Positions 37,560 through 47,288 are shown, counted from the first letter of the stretch. The stretch is DNA of 64,000 nt from Cellvibrionaceae bacterium (GCA_002707785.1 PANW01000076.1:1-64000), one strand, 5' to 3'. The notes: generated by a model not told the origin, from the letters alone. Numbers and translations are program-made.

Positions 37560-37908
37560 ATAACTGCCACATTCCGTTAGTTTTCACGATCCTTATGGGC
37601 TTTCGAAACTCGAACAATAACAGGTTCGAATTCGAAGTCGCGAATGTTAAAGCAGAGCACCAAAAAATCAACGGTGAAAATGAAAAATAAAATTTAATGC
37701 CAACTGGTAGACATTTCCGACTTTTTCACTAGAAGGCGCTAGAAAATATTCCAACTGCTCATTTAGAATTCGTTCGCAGTCAGGTCAGAAATTTTTTTGT
37801 TCCTTCCAACACTGATACTGATATAGAATCGCGATCGACGCAGTCCCCAGCGTCAAAATTCAACGCTGAATTTTTTGATCACAAATGGAAATGTGACCCG
37901 GAGCAATA
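37560..37908. promoter_or_regulatory. Divergent promoter region of kinase and FHA genes (349 bp)
   Basis: This is the longest gene-free stretch in the window. It is AT-rich and must carry divergent promoters. Three TTCGAA hexamers cluster at 37602-37607, 37625-37630 and 37631-37636; the last two form the 12-bp palindrome TTCGAATTCGAA. Further on, AAAATTCA (37855-37862) and TGAATTTT (37867-37874) make a small hairpin in the tagH leader, followed by more T. A possible promoter is TTGTTC at 37797 with TATAGA at 37822, but the 19-bp spacing is poor. No sigma-54 -24/-12 element was found. Confidence 0.45.
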
Positions 37909-39951
37909 ATGGATTTAACGCTGACAGTTACCGAAGCGCCTGAAGACGTCAACATGATCAACCACACCAAAGCCTTTAGTGCCGAGGGTGGTAGCCTAGG
38001 CCGCGCAGATAAAAACACTTGGGTCCTACCCGACAATGACCGCGTGGTCTCCTCAACGCACGCAACGATATCGTTCAAGAACGATCAATATCTAGTAACT
38101 GACACAAGCACCAACGGGACTTTTCACAACGACAGTGAACAGCCAATCGGATCGAACAACATCACAGCCTTGACGTCTGGCGACACATTGAGAATTGGAA
38201 ACTACAGAATCAAAGTTTCCATCAAGTCTGATCAAAAACCTCTTGGGAAAGGTTTACAATCCGCAGATTTTTTAGACGGGGGAGACAAAACGACATTCTC
38301 TGCGGCTGTGCAATCTGAGCAGGAATCTCTCGCTCAAGTTAAACAGCTCGACGGTTTCTTGGATCAACCATCAGCCACAAACCAACCGAATACTAATGAT
38401 CACTCGCGACTGTTAAACAATGATTCCCTGCAGAGCTGGAACAACACAGGCTCTCAAAGTGTCGGTCTTTCATCGCTTAACCAACCTTCCAGCTTAATCC
38501 ATGGAGATGGGAATCAAGTTTCACAAGATCCTTTAGAACTCCTTAACACCTCCTCGGGCACCTCTTCGACGGGGGCAGCAAAAAACACACTTGATCCCAT
38601 GGCTCAGTGGGAAAGCGCTGGGCCTCAGTCAACCAACAACACCGGCTGGCAGGACAGCGATGATGACTGGTGGATGGAATCCAGCCAAGCCGATAATGCA
38701 TCCGCTCTCGCCCACGTTATCCCCAATGAAACAGTGAGCTCACCTCCGCCTGAGGAGCCAAACCCTGTCACACCTACAAGTGGTGCGCCCTATTCTTCAG
38801 ACCATCTCACTCGGAAAGACACAGCCCTCCATCAAGCGGCTCCGCAACCCATCGCGCAACCCATCGCACGACCGGAAGTATCGCCTCGTGAATCTATTGC
38901 AGATGAACACTACAATTCTCCTCATTCGCAAAATGGGTCTGGGAGCGTTTCATCTCCGAACCAACAGGCGACCGGCCAACCAATACTGCCCCCTAGAGCG
39001 GAAAATCCCCAACACTTAGCCAACAACCAGCCACCGGTTAACAACGCGACGCAATCCTCTGCGGGGACCTATACGACTCCCCCTCCGGCAGAAGCCGTAG
39101 CAGAACAACCGATTCTTTCAGGCCAACCGAAAAACCTGATGGCCCAACATCAGACCGAAGCTTCTCCTCAAGGCTTTCACTCGGCACCCCAACTGCATAA
39201 TTCAGCAGCAGTCGGACAGCAGCCAATGACGCAGCAATCAGCGCCGACGCAACAGCATTTGGGTGAGCAAGCCACACACCTACCTCATGCTGTTTCTCAG
39301 CCTCCGGTTGCACAGCAGCCCTATGGAGCTCCGCAAACCTCTTATGGCACACAACCAGCAGTAGCCGCGTCTTCAACGCTGGCCCAATCACTGGGATTGG
39401 GAGAACTTCCTGAGCAACAGCTAAGTCAACTAGAGTCCGAAGCGTCTGGAATTGTCACGGAGACTATTAATCGCCTCATCGATTTGCTGAGGGCACGTTC
39501 AAGCATCAAGAACGAACTGCGTGTTCAGCGCACGATGATTCAGGCAACCGACAACAATCCGTTAAAGTTTTCGGCATCCGCAAGTGAAGCTATGCGACTG
39601 ATGTTCAGCCCTGGAAACCACTCATACCTCAGCCCCAACGAAGCCGTACAAGATAGCTTCGACGACCTTTCCGATCATCAAGTCGCGGTACTGGCGGGCA
39701 TGCGCGCAGCCTACGACACAATGCTGAAACATTTTGATCCGGAAAATTTAGATCGACGCTTTAAGAACCCCAAAGGAATGCTCTCGAACAAGAAAGCCAA
39801 GAACTGGGAGGATTTTCAGGAGCACTATGCGAATTTGCTTCGCGACGGAGAAAGCACCTACGAAATGCTATTTGGTGAAGAGTTCGGAAGCTCCTATGAA
39901 AAACAGCTGTCAGAACTTAAGAACGCTCGCTCACTGACTAAAACCCAATAG
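37909..39951 (+). CDS. tagH: T6SS-associated FHA domain protein TagH
   Basis: The 680-residue protein has an N-terminal FHA domain (about 20-105: GGSLGRADKNTWVLPDNDRV, VSSTHATISF, TSTNGTFHN). This module binds phosphothreonine peptides. A Pro/Gln/Asn-rich linker of nearly 400 residues follows, presumably disordered. A conserved C-terminal helical domain (about 480-680: SGIVTETINRLIDLLRARSS, SASASEAMRLMFSP, FDDLSDHQVAVLAGMRAAYD) identifies T6SS TagH/Fha proteins. It would be the phosphorylation-dependent assembly switch acted on by the divergent kinase. The ATG has GGAG 5 nt upstream. No T6SS PppA-type phosphatase gene is in the window. Confidence 0.93.
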   Translation: MDLTLTVTEAPEDVNMINHTKAFSAEGGSLGRADKNTWVLPDNDRVVSSTHATISFKNDQYLVTDTSTNGTFHNDSEQPIGSNNITALTSGDTLRIGNYRIKVSIKSDQKPLGKGLQSADFLDGGDKTTFSAAVQSEQESLAQVKQLDGFLDQPSATNQPNTNDHSRLLNNDSLQSWNNTGSQSVGLSSLNQPSSLIHGDGNQVSQDPLELLNTSSGTSSTGAAKNTLDPMAQWESAGPQSTNNTGWQDSDDDWWMESSQADNASALAHVIPNETVSSPPPEEPNPVTPTSGAPYSSDHLTRKDTALHQAAPQPIAQPIARPEVSPRESIADEHYNSPHSQNGSGSVSSPNQQATGQPILPPRAENPQHLANNQPPVNNATQSSAGTYTTPPPAEAVAEQPILSGQPKNLMAQHQTEASPQGFHSAPQLHNSAAVGQQPMTQQSAPTQQHLGEQATHLPHAVSQPPVAQQPYGAPQTSYGTQPAVAASSTLAQSLGLGELPEQQLSQLESEASGIVTETINRLIDLLRARSSIKNELRVQRTMIQATDNNPLKFSASASEAMRLMFSPGNHSYLSPNEAVQDSFDDLSDHQVAVLAGMRAAYDTMLKHFDPENLDRRFKNPKGMLSNKKAKNWEDFQEHYANLLRDGESTYEMLFGEEFGSSYEKQLSELKNARSLTKTQ

Positions 39952-40063
39952 CACCATTGCACAAGGACCCGTAGAGAAGCCGCTTCTCTACCGACAAAAT
40001 CGCTTGCCTTACATTATGGGTAACAAACAGCCCCCCTATAACTACAGTTTAAAGGACGATGAA

Positions 40064-40654
40064 ATGAAACTATCAACGAATGTTCGCTGGTGTTTTATCG
40101 CACTATTGATTATCAGCATTAGCGGTTGCCAGGCGACCCGCCGAGGCCTCAATTTTGAAACCTCAGCGGCAGTCAATCTCAGCGCCGCAGCAGAGGTAAA
40201 TCCCGACATGGATGGTCGCGCCTCACCTATCGTCATTCGCGTATTCAAGCTAACCGATGCCCGTCAGTTTCAGCGAGAGGACTTTCTCAATCTCTACGAA
40301 AACGCGCAACAGCGCCTAGGGAACGACTTGATTGATGTGATTGTTCTGAAAGAGCTGGTTCCCGGTGAAGCGCGCCAAGAGCTAATTCCCCTAACCCCAG
40401 ATGTTCGCTATCTCGGTTTTATGGCTGAGTACATGCAGTACCAGAAATCGTCACCCATTGTTGTTGTGCCCATCAAAGACCACAACAAAAACAAGATTCA
40501 AGTCATCGCCGATCAGCTGCAGCTAGTTGACCCTAATCAACCTGCTAGCTATCGCCAAGGAAATAGCCGCTACAAAACAACCCAAGATACGATTTCCCAA
40601 ATTGATGATGAGCGCCGCTATTGGGAACGACAGAACAAAGCGTTGCAGGACTAG
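40064..40654 (+). CDS. tssJ: T6SS outer-membrane lipoprotein TssJ
   Basis: The 196-residue lipoprotein starts at the ATG at 40064, which has AGGA 7 nt upstream; an upstream TTG would add 20 polar residues and block the signal sequence. The signal peptide ends in the lipobox ISGCQ. The mature part is a transthyretin-like fold with the TssJ pattern (PIVIRVFKLTDARQFQREDF, ELVPGEARQELIPLTPDVRY, LGFMAEY). TssJ anchors the T6SS membrane complex (TssJLM) in the outer membrane. The next gene, tssK, is 57 bp downstream. Confidence 0.93.
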   Translation: MKLSTNVRWCFIALLIISISGCQATRRGLNFETSAAVNLSAAAEVNPDMDGRASPIVIRVFKLTDARQFQREDFLNLYENAQQRLGNDLIDVIVLKELVPGEARQELIPLTPDVRYLGFMAEYMQYQKSSPIVVVPIKDHNKNKIQVIADQLQLVDPNQPASYRQGNSRYKTTQDTISQIDDERRYWERQNKALQD

Positions 40655-40711
40655 CCCGACACTACGGCCATTCATTCAGTGAAACCATTATTACAAGGAA
40701 GAAATTGACTC

Positions 40712-42046
40712 ATGTCAGTTAACAATAAGGTCATTTGGTCCGAGGGAATGTTTCTACGTCCTCAGCATTTTCAGCAGCAAGACCGTTATGTAGAACAATA
40801 TATTGAGGCCCGTACCCAGGCGTTAGGCGCTTACCTGTGGGGCTTGTCTGAAATCGCCATCGATAACGAACCTCTGTCGCTGGGCAAGTTGTCGGTTGCC
40901 CACATAAAGGGAGTCTTCCCAGATGGCACCCCATTTGTAGCTCCTGAAAACGAGTCCCTGCCTGATGTCATCGATGTGCCAGAAAACACTCAAGATGAAA
41001 TGGTCTATCTGTGCATACCGTTAAAACGAGCCGGTGCGCTCGAATCAATTCGCGATCAAGAAGAGCACCCACAGGCGCGCTATCAAACCTTCAACTTTGA
41101 CGCTCGAAATAGCACCTCACAAAGCGGGGAACCTGTGCGTATTCAGGTGGGAAAACTGAGAATATGCCTAAAACTTGGATCTGAAGACCTCAGCGGCTAT
41201 GCCGCTATTGCCGTCGCCAGAATTAGAGAGCGTCAACCCGATAAACCTGTGCAACTCGATCGCAACTTCATTCCTGCAGTTATGAATTGCCAAAGCTCTC
41301 CCGAGATCAAGGCCTACTTCGAGGAGATTAAGGGTTTAATGGAGCAGCGTGGTGAAGCACTTAGCCACCGCCTCACCGACAGCGGTCGCGCTGGCTCCGC
41401 CGAAATTGCCGACTATCTACTGCTACAAGTCATTAATCGCTCGGAGCCACTAATTCAACATTTCTCGAATCTTAATGGTTTACACCCACTGACACTCTAT
41501 ACCGAGCTTCTGCAACTAGCGGGAGAACTCTCTACGTTTACAGCCAGTAACAAGCGCCCCCAAGAGGTTCCATCCTACTTGCATGACAATCTGCAACAGA
41601 CGTTTTCCGGTTTGTTTCGAGCGCTCAGACAATCACTCAGTACTGTGCTGGAACAGTCCGCAATTTCTCTGGATCTAGTCGAGCGAAAATACGGCATTCA
41701 CGTAGCTCCAATCACCGATCATTCGCTAATGAGCAATGCCACTTTTGTATTGGCAGCAAAAGCGGACATTCAGACCGAGCTTTTACGCAATCGTTTCCCC
41801 ACCCAAGCCAAGGTCGCTCCAGTGGAGAATATTCGCGAGCTAATCTCGACTCAGATGCCGGGCGTGAAACTGCGTCCTCTTCCGGTAGCTCCACGGCAGA
41901 TCCCCTATCACGCGGGCTACACCTATTTCGAACTGGACCAAAACAGTGAGCTTTGGCAAGCACTGTCGAAATCCGGCGGTTTTGCTGTTCACTTGGGAGC
42001 TGAGTTTCCCGGACTATCAATGGAATTATGGGCCGTTAGGAATTAA
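40712..42046 (+). CDS. tssK: T6SS baseplate protein TssK
   Basis: The 444-residue protein begins with the TssK signature NKVIWSEGMFLRPQHFQQQD followed by RYVEQYIEAR. It shows the shell, neck and head domain order of the family, ending LELDQNSELW-like (YFELDQNSELWQALSKSGGF, then AVHLGAEFPGLSMELWAVRN). TssK trimers connect the baseplate (TssEFG, VgrG) to TssL/TssM at the inner membrane. The ribosome site AAGGAAG precedes the ATG by about 10 nt. tssL follows after two bases, indicating coupling. Confidence 0.96.
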   Translation: MSVNNKVIWSEGMFLRPQHFQQQDRYVEQYIEARTQALGAYLWGLSEIAIDNEPLSLGKLSVAHIKGVFPDGTPFVAPENESLPDVIDVPENTQDEMVYLCIPLKRAGALESIRDQEEHPQARYQTFNFDARNSTSQSGEPVRIQVGKLRICLKLGSEDLSGYAAIAVARIRERQPDKPVQLDRNFIPAVMNCQSSPEIKAYFEEIKGLMEQRGEALSHRLTDSGRAGSAEIADYLLLQVINRSEPLIQHFSNLNGLHPLTLYTELLQLAGELSTFTASNKRPQEVPSYLHDNLQQTFSGLFRALRQSLSTVLEQSAISLDLVERKYGIHVAPITDHSLMSNATFVLAAKADIQTELLRNRFPTQAKVAPVENIRELISTQMPGVKLRPLPVAPRQIPYHAGYTYFELDQNSELWQALSKSGGFAVHLGAEFPGLSMELWAVRN

Positions 42047-42048
42047 AT

Positions 42049-42930
42049 ATGAATCAAGGACACCCCCCCGGCGGGTTTGTACCGCAGCCTGCGCCTAGCG
42101 CTAGTGATCGCACAGTGATGATTCCCACGCCCGGCGGCGCAGCACCGAGTGCGCCTCCACCTTCACCTGCGATGCAAGCACATTTCTCAGCACCCGATCA
42201 AATCCAACTAAAGCGCGGTTTGAACTCTCTGGTCAATGCTGCCAGCACCCTTCTCACTGTGGCGATAAAATTAAGAACCACCTTGCAACACGATAATATC
42301 GTGGAGTTGCACAAACGGTTGAGTGAAGAAATTAAGTCCTTCGATGTTCGCGCCCAACAGGCCGGCGCTAGCCCCGAAACTATTGTCAGCGCACGCTATC
42401 TGCTGTGCACCGTGGTCGACGAAATCGTACTAAATACGCCTTGGGGCACTAATGGCGGCTGGAGCCAACACTCGCTACTGAGTATTTTCCATCAGGAAAC
42501 CTTTGGTGGAGAAAAGTGCTTTCTAATTCTGCAGCGGATGCAGGAGAACCCCTCTCAACATCTAGATCTCCTTGAGCTCTACTACCTTTGCCTGAGTCTC
42601 GGCTTTGAAGGCAAGTACAAGCTAGAGCAACGGGGTCACGAACAACTCGATCACATACGTGAAGGTCTCTATCAAACTATCGAAAACCATCGCGGCCATA
42701 TGGAACAAGACCTGTCAGCACAATGGCAAGGTTGTGGACAGAAGAAATCCAGCATGATGGATTACATACCCATGTGGGTTATCGCCAGTATCATGCTCGC
42801 GGTGCTGGTGGTGAGTTACTCTGGTTTTCGCTATTGGCTCTACGATGCCACTCAGCCTACAACGGAACGTATTCAGAAGCTGATGACGGAATCGGTCGAG
42901 ACCGACAAAGAAACCTCTCGTCAAAACTGA
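42049..42930 (+). CDS. tssL: T6SS inner-membrane protein TssL (DotU/IcmH), short form
   Basis: The 293-residue protein has a Pro-rich N-terminal tail (about 1-55), then the DotU cytoplasmic helical domain (LVNAASTLLTVAIKLRTTLQ, ARYLLCTVVDEIVLNTPWGT, LELYYLCLSLGFEGKYKLEQ). One C-terminal membrane helix follows (MWVIASIMLAVLVVSYSGFR). There is no OmpA/peptidoglycan-binding extension, so cell-wall anchoring must be provided by another protein. It forms the TssJLM channel complex. It sits two bases after tssK and 59 bp before tssM. Confidence 0.95.
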   Translation: MNQGHPPGGFVPQPAPSASDRTVMIPTPGGAAPSAPPPSPAMQAHFSAPDQIQLKRGLNSLVNAASTLLTVAIKLRTTLQHDNIVELHKRLSEEIKSFDVRAQQAGASPETIVSARYLLCTVVDEIVLNTPWGTNGGWSQHSLLSIFHQETFGGEKCFLILQRMQENPSQHLDLLELYYLCLSLGFEGKYKLEQRGHEQLDHIREGLYQTIENHRGHMEQDLSAQWQGCGQKKSSMMDYIPMWVIASIMLAVLVVSYSGFRYWLYDATQPTTERIQKLMTESVETDKETSRQN

Positions 42931-42989
42931 TTGTTACCGACCCTCGCATCAAGGAAATCGTCAGCATTGCTGACACACGGAGTTTATTA

Positions 42990-45900
42990 ATGAGTCGCCT
43001 AAAAGCATTTTTCACCCACAAATGGACGCTCGGCGTCATTGGCTTATTCGCCTTGTCACTACTGATATGGTTCGGTGCTGAGTACATTAAGTTCGGTGAA
43101 AACAACACCACCCTTCCCCATTCTGTCCGCATCAGCATTATCGCCACCTTAGTGCTGATCTGGTTGACTTGGAATTTTTGCTTGTGGCTCATGGAAAGGC
43201 GTAACAACGCCAAGCTTCTCGATAACCTCAACCAAGAAGACGGGCTAAGTCCCGATGAAGAGCGCTCGCAAGAAGAACAACAAGCCATTCAAGAGCGTTT
43301 CAAAGACGCCATTGGTGTGCTGAAGAAATCTCGCTTTAAATCCTACGGCGGCAGCAAATCACTCTACCAATTGCCTTGGTATGTCATCATTGGCCCTCCT
43401 GGCGCCGGCAAAACCACCGCACTGGTGAACTCAGGGCTTGAATTCCCACTGGCGAATTCCCATGGTAAAGAAGCCTTAGGCGGAATCGGCGGTACCAGAA
43501 ACTGCGACTGGTGGTTCACCAACGACGCGGTCATGATCGATACCGCCGGGCGCTATACCACGCAAGACAGCCATCGAGTCGTCGATAACAATGCCTGGAG
43601 CAAATTCATCGAAATGCTCAAGCGCTATCGCCCCCGCCGCCCCATCAACGGCGCGATTCTGGCCGTGAGCTTACAAGATCTCATGGTGCAAACGGCCGAA
43701 CAACGTGTTCATCTCGCCAAAACACTGCGCCAGAGAATCAATGAATTGCAACAACAGCTTGGCATTCGCTTCCCCATCTACGTCACCTTCACCAAATGTG
43801 ACTTAGTGGCCGGATTCAGCGAGTTCTTTTCCAACATGTCCCATGCAGAGAGGGAGCAAGTTTGGGGAGTGACATTCCCAGCACAGGACGACAATACCAA
43901 AGGTGTGGATCTCGACAGCTTTTCTCCGCAGTTCGATCAGTTAGTCGAACGCCTAAATGAGCGGTTATTGTGGCGAATTCATCAAGAGAGAAACCTCGAA
44001 AAACGCTCGATCCTGCAAGGCTTCCCTGCGCGATTTGAGAGTTTAAATACGATTCTCGAAGATTTTATTCGACAGACATTCTCTGCCAACCGCTTTGACA
44101 GCCCGCCTCTATTACGTGGTGTGTACTTCACCAGCGCCACACAAGAAGGATGCCCTATTGATCGCATGATGGCCTCGGTTAGCGCCACTTTTGGCCTCGA
44201 GCGAGACATGGGCCGCCAACAGGCCAGTACCGGAAAGAGCTTCTTTCTGGGACGTCTTCTGCGTGATGTCATTTTTCCAGAGTCTGAGTTGGTAGGTGTG
44301 AATCGGAAAATAGAAAACAGCATGGTTTGGTTGCGACGTGGTGTGTTTGTCAGCCTATCAGCAATCGTCATCGCTTGCCTGACGCTTTGGACCGGAAGTG
44401 TTACTCGTAACAAGATGTACATGAGTGAGGTTGAAGACAATCTCCAACAATTTGTCGCCACACAAAATAGCCTTGGCAATAGCAATCGAAACTTACTGAA
44501 GACCCTGCCTGCGCTCAACCCACTAAAGAGCAGCAGTGAAGTCTATGATCGCGACAATAACCCGTGGTTAACCGGGGTTGGTCTATATGACGGAAGTGTC
44601 GATACTGCCGCTAAATCACTCTACGCCGAGAAACTGCAATCGGTTTACCTTCCGAGCTTTGCTCGTAACTTGGAATCCCGTCTCAGCCGTATGAGCGCAA
44701 AAGATCCGGCGCTGCTCGCCACGCTCAAGGTCTATTTAATGCTAGGTGATCAGAGCAAAAGGAACAATGACGATGTGCTGGCCTTTGCTAAACAAGAATG
44801 GCAGCAACAACTGCCAGGTAAAGCCTCTGAACAACAACAGCTACTTGATCACCTCTACAACGCCTTAAACGATCCGACTGTCGCAATCACAACCAATCAG
44901 CGCGTCGTCGATCGAGCGCGCCAGCAGTTGAGACGCACTCCAGTTTCACAGCGACTCTATACGCAGTTACAGAACGAGAACGGGGACAGCTTCGATCTCT
45001 ACAGCCAAATGGGTAGCGATGCGGAAACCATCTTTGTCCCCCCCAAAGACAGTAAGGCCATGGAGATTCCCACTCTCTTCACCAAGCAAACCTACGAAAC
45101 CATCGACTTCGGCGCAGACTCTCCACTGCTGCTTAGCTTTTCAGAAAATCAATGGATTTACGGAGGAAACACCGAGGATGAGGATTTCAGTCAAGCCGAT
45201 CGTGAAAAGCTTGGACACGACATCAAGCGCCTATACCTGAATGAATACACTGCACAATGGCAGGCGCTGCTGAAGAACCTAGAGTTACAACCCTTTCAAA
45301 GTTCTTCTGAAGCACTGGAAAAGCTCAACCTACTGGCTGACCCGGTGTACTCTCCTCTGCTGGCCATCGCCGAAGTGACTGCAGAGAACACGGCTCTAAC
45401 TCCGCGCATGGACACCGATATTGACAGTAGCGGGCTGCGCATTCCCGTGAGCAGCACCGCTCGACGAGTAGCATCCGCTGCCGGCAGCTTAGCATCAGAC
45501 AAGCTGTCTTCTCACTATCAACCGACCGCGGTCGATATGCGCTTTGAAGACCTGCAGCGGTTAGTGAAAAGTGAAAAGAACCGACCCGCGAAAATCCAGG
45601 ACTATCTAAATGCGATTGCTGAAATTCATGAGTATGTGGCAGAACTCGATGCGGCAACCAACAGCAATGAAGCGGCATTTGAGGCTGCCAAACAGCGCTT
45701 CAATGGCAACCGCAACAATCCTATTCAAAAACTGAGAACTAAGGCCAATAACGCTCCGGCTCCCTTTTCGAACTGGCTAAACAAGATCGCCAGTAACACT
45801 TGGTCGTTGGTTCTCACGAAATCCAAACACCATTTGGACGCGGTATGGCAAGACCAAGTATACGGCTCCTACTCTCACAATCTTTCGAATCGCTACCCCA

Positions 45901-46514
45901 TCGTGGCCAATCGAAGCGCTGAAGCGCTAATGGATGACTTCAACAGCTATTTCAAGCCTGGCGGTATAGAGCAAACCTTTGTAGCGGAGAATATCACTCC
46001 CTTTCTCGACACACGGCGCTGGAAAATAAAACACTTAGACGGTCAAGGACTTGCTATCAGCCAGTCGACCATTAAGCAATTAAAACGTGCGGAGAATATC
46101 CGCCGCGCATTCTTCAGCAGTGGCAGTAACGCAGAAGTCGCGTTCAGGATCGAGCCCGCCAAACTGGATTCCAGTGTGCGCATGTTTTCCTTGGAGATTG
46201 GCGATGTACGCGTGCCCTACTCTCACGGCCCAAGAACCACGAGCAACCTTAACTGGACCGGTGGAGAAGACCTTCGAGCCAGAGTCATTTTCGAGGACCT
46301 CAACGAAACGGTTCACCGCAAGCACTTTGAAGGAGACTGGGCTTGGTTTCGTCTACTCGATGAATCCGATGTACAGTCCTCCGGCAATAATACTTATCGA
46401 GTGACCTTTGAAGAAGAGGGTCGGCAAGCGCAGTTTAATCTCATGGCAAACAGCAGTATCAACCCATTCAACAATGGGCTCTTGAGAAACTACCGCTGCC
46501 CGAAAACCCTATAG
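42990..46514 (+). CDS. tssM: T6SS inner-membrane protein TssM (IcmF/VasK)
   Basis: I place the start at ATG 42990, which has GGAG 7 nt upstream. An upstream extension would run through tssL in another frame and has no protein character. The protein has 1,174 residues. Two N-terminal membrane helices (LGVIGLFALSLLIWFGAEYI and VRISIIATLVLIWLTWNFCL) are followed by a cytoplasmic NTPase-like domain with an intact Walker A motif GPPGAGKTTALVNSG. A third helix (GVFVSLSAIVIACLTLWTGS) leads to a large periplasmic domain. TssM spans the periplasm to reach TssJ. The length is typical. The Walker A motif is not conserved in every TssM; here it is. Confidence 0.95.
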   Translation: MSRLKAFFTHKWTLGVIGLFALSLLIWFGAEYIKFGENNTTLPHSVRISIIATLVLIWLTWNFCLWLMERRNNAKLLDNLNQEDGLSPDEERSQEEQQAIQERFKDAIGVLKKSRFKSYGGSKSLYQLPWYVIIGPPGAGKTTALVNSGLEFPLANSHGKEALGGIGGTRNCDWWFTNDAVMIDTAGRYTTQDSHRVVDNNAWSKFIEMLKRYRPRRPINGAILAVSLQDLMVQTAEQRVHLAKTLRQRINELQQQLGIRFPIYVTFTKCDLVAGFSEFFSNMSHAEREQVWGVTFPAQDDNTKGVDLDSFSPQFDQLVERLNERLLWRIHQERNLEKRSILQGFPARFESLNTILEDFIRQTFSANRFDSPPLLRGVYFTSATQEGCPIDRMMASVSATFGLERDMGRQQASTGKSFFLGRLLRDVIFPESELVGVNRKIENSMVWLRRGVFVSLSAIVIACLTLWTGSVTRNKMYMSEVEDNLQQFVATQNSLGNSNRNLLKTLPALNPLKSSSEVYDRDNNPWLTGVGLYDGSVDTAAKSLYAEKLQSVYLPSFARNLESRLSRMSAKDPALLATLKVYLMLGDQSKRNNDDVLAFAKQEWQQQLPGKASEQQQLLDHLYNALNDPTVAITTNQRVVDRARQQLRRTPVSQRLYTQLQNENGDSFDLYSQMGSDAETIFVPPKDSKAMEIPTLFTKQTYETIDFGADSPLLLSFSENQWIYGGNTEDEDFSQADREKLGHDIKRLYLNEYTAQWQALLKNLELQPFQSSSEALEKLNLLADPVYSPLLAIAEVTAENTALTPRMDTDIDSSGLRIPVSSTARRVASAAGSLASDKLSSHYQPTAVDMRFEDLQRLVKSEKNRPAKIQDYLNAIAEIHEYVAELDAATNSNEAAFEAAKQRFNGNRNNPIQKLRTKANNAPAPFSNWLNKIASNTWSLVLTKSKHHLDAVWQDQVYGSYSHNLSNRYPIVANRSAEALMDDFNSYFKPGGIEQTFVAENITPFLDTRRWKIKHLDGQGLAISQSTIKQLKRAENIRRAFFSSGSNAEVAFRIEPAKLDSSVRMFSLEIGDVRVPYSHGPRTTSNLNWTGGEDLRARVIFEDLNETVHRKHFEGDWAWFRLLDESDVQSSGNNTYRVTFEEEGRQAQFNLMANSSINPFNNGLLRNYRCPKTL

Positions 46515-46525
46515 GCTGACACTCG

Positions 46526-47206
46526 ATGAATAGTCAAATCGGATTGTTTGGAAAACTCCCTGCCCACGGTGATTTCGTCGAAAGAAATTTGGTTCGCAGC
46601 TTTACCACACCTTGGGACGACTGGCTGCAACGAGGCTTGGCTTCAAGCCGCGAAATTATCGGTGCGAGTTGGCTCGACTTCTATCTCACCAGTCCAGTGT
46701 GGCGATTCTTCTTATCAAACGGCTGCCTGGACAGCGGAGCTTGGGCGGGTGCGCTCTTACCCAGCGTAGATAGTGTCGGGCGCTACTTCCCTTTAACTTT
46801 TGCGATCCCGGTCACGGAGTCCTCGAACCCGCATTTGTTTCTCATGAAAAACTCCAGTTGGTATGAAGCTCTGGAGGATATCGCCATCGCCAGCTTGCAA
46901 CAGAGTTTCGATGCAGACGACACCTTGTTACAACTTAAGAACATAAGTTCCCAAGCGGAATTTGGAACCGAACAGGCCACAACCAACACTGCCAACGGTT
47001 GGATTTTTACCGCTAACGACAATGAGCTTTCGAGTAACTATGCACACCTATTGCAACAACTTCAGAACTCAACAACCTCCTCTTCGCCAGAAAGTCAAAG
47101 TTTGTGGTGGAACCGCGCCTCCCCAAATCGAAACTCTGCTCTAATCAATTGTCGAGGTTTACCCAACGCTCAACAATTCTCCTTTATGCTGAGCGGTAAA
47201 TGGTAA
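46526..47206 (+). CDS. tagF: T6SS-associated protein TagF
   Basis: The 226-residue protein opens with NSQIGLFGKLPAHGDFVERN, the diagnostic start of TagF (DUF2094). WDDWLQRGLA, SPVWRFFLSNG, and WAGALLPSVDSVGRYFPLTF follow. In Pseudomonas and Agrobacterium, TagF represses T6SS assembly post-translationally, counteracted by the kinase/FHA pathway, and a kinase and an FHA gene are present in this locus. It is the last gene of the first T6SS block, 11 bp after tssM. Confidence 0.93.
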   Translation: MNSQIGLFGKLPAHGDFVERNLVRSFTTPWDDWLQRGLASSREIIGASWLDFYLTSPVWRFFLSNGCLDSGAWAGALLPSVDSVGRYFPLTFAIPVTESSNPHLFLMKNSSWYEALEDIAIASLQQSFDADDTLLQLKNISSQAEFGTEQATTNTANGWIFTANDNELSSNYAHLLQQLQNSTTSSSPESQSLWWNRASPNRNSALINCRGLPNAQQFSFMLSGKW

Positions 47207-47271
47207 CAACTACGAAAAAACCAACAACCACAGGGAAAACTAACACTAAATCATTAGCTTTGAAAAATTAC

Positions 47272-47288
47272 TAAAAACAGTGTTTTTA
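47272..47288 (+). terminator. Weak AT-rich hairpin after tagF
   Basis: TAAAAAC (47272-47278) and GTTTTTA (47282-47288) form a 7-bp stem with a 3-nt loop just after tagF. Stability would be low. It is a candidate weak terminator ending the first T6SS block before the CRP-site promoter region. Confidence 0.35.

Noticed and set aside
37870-37898. TCACA and TGTGA motifs just before tagH, resembling a CRP site
   Set aside because: The half-sites are everted (TCACA first, 8-base gap) and do not match the TGTGA-N6-TCACA order.
42723-42989. Upstream extension of the tssM frame overlapping tssL
   Set aside because: It has no TssM-like sequence, and ATG 42990 has a good ribosome site followed by the family's membrane helices.
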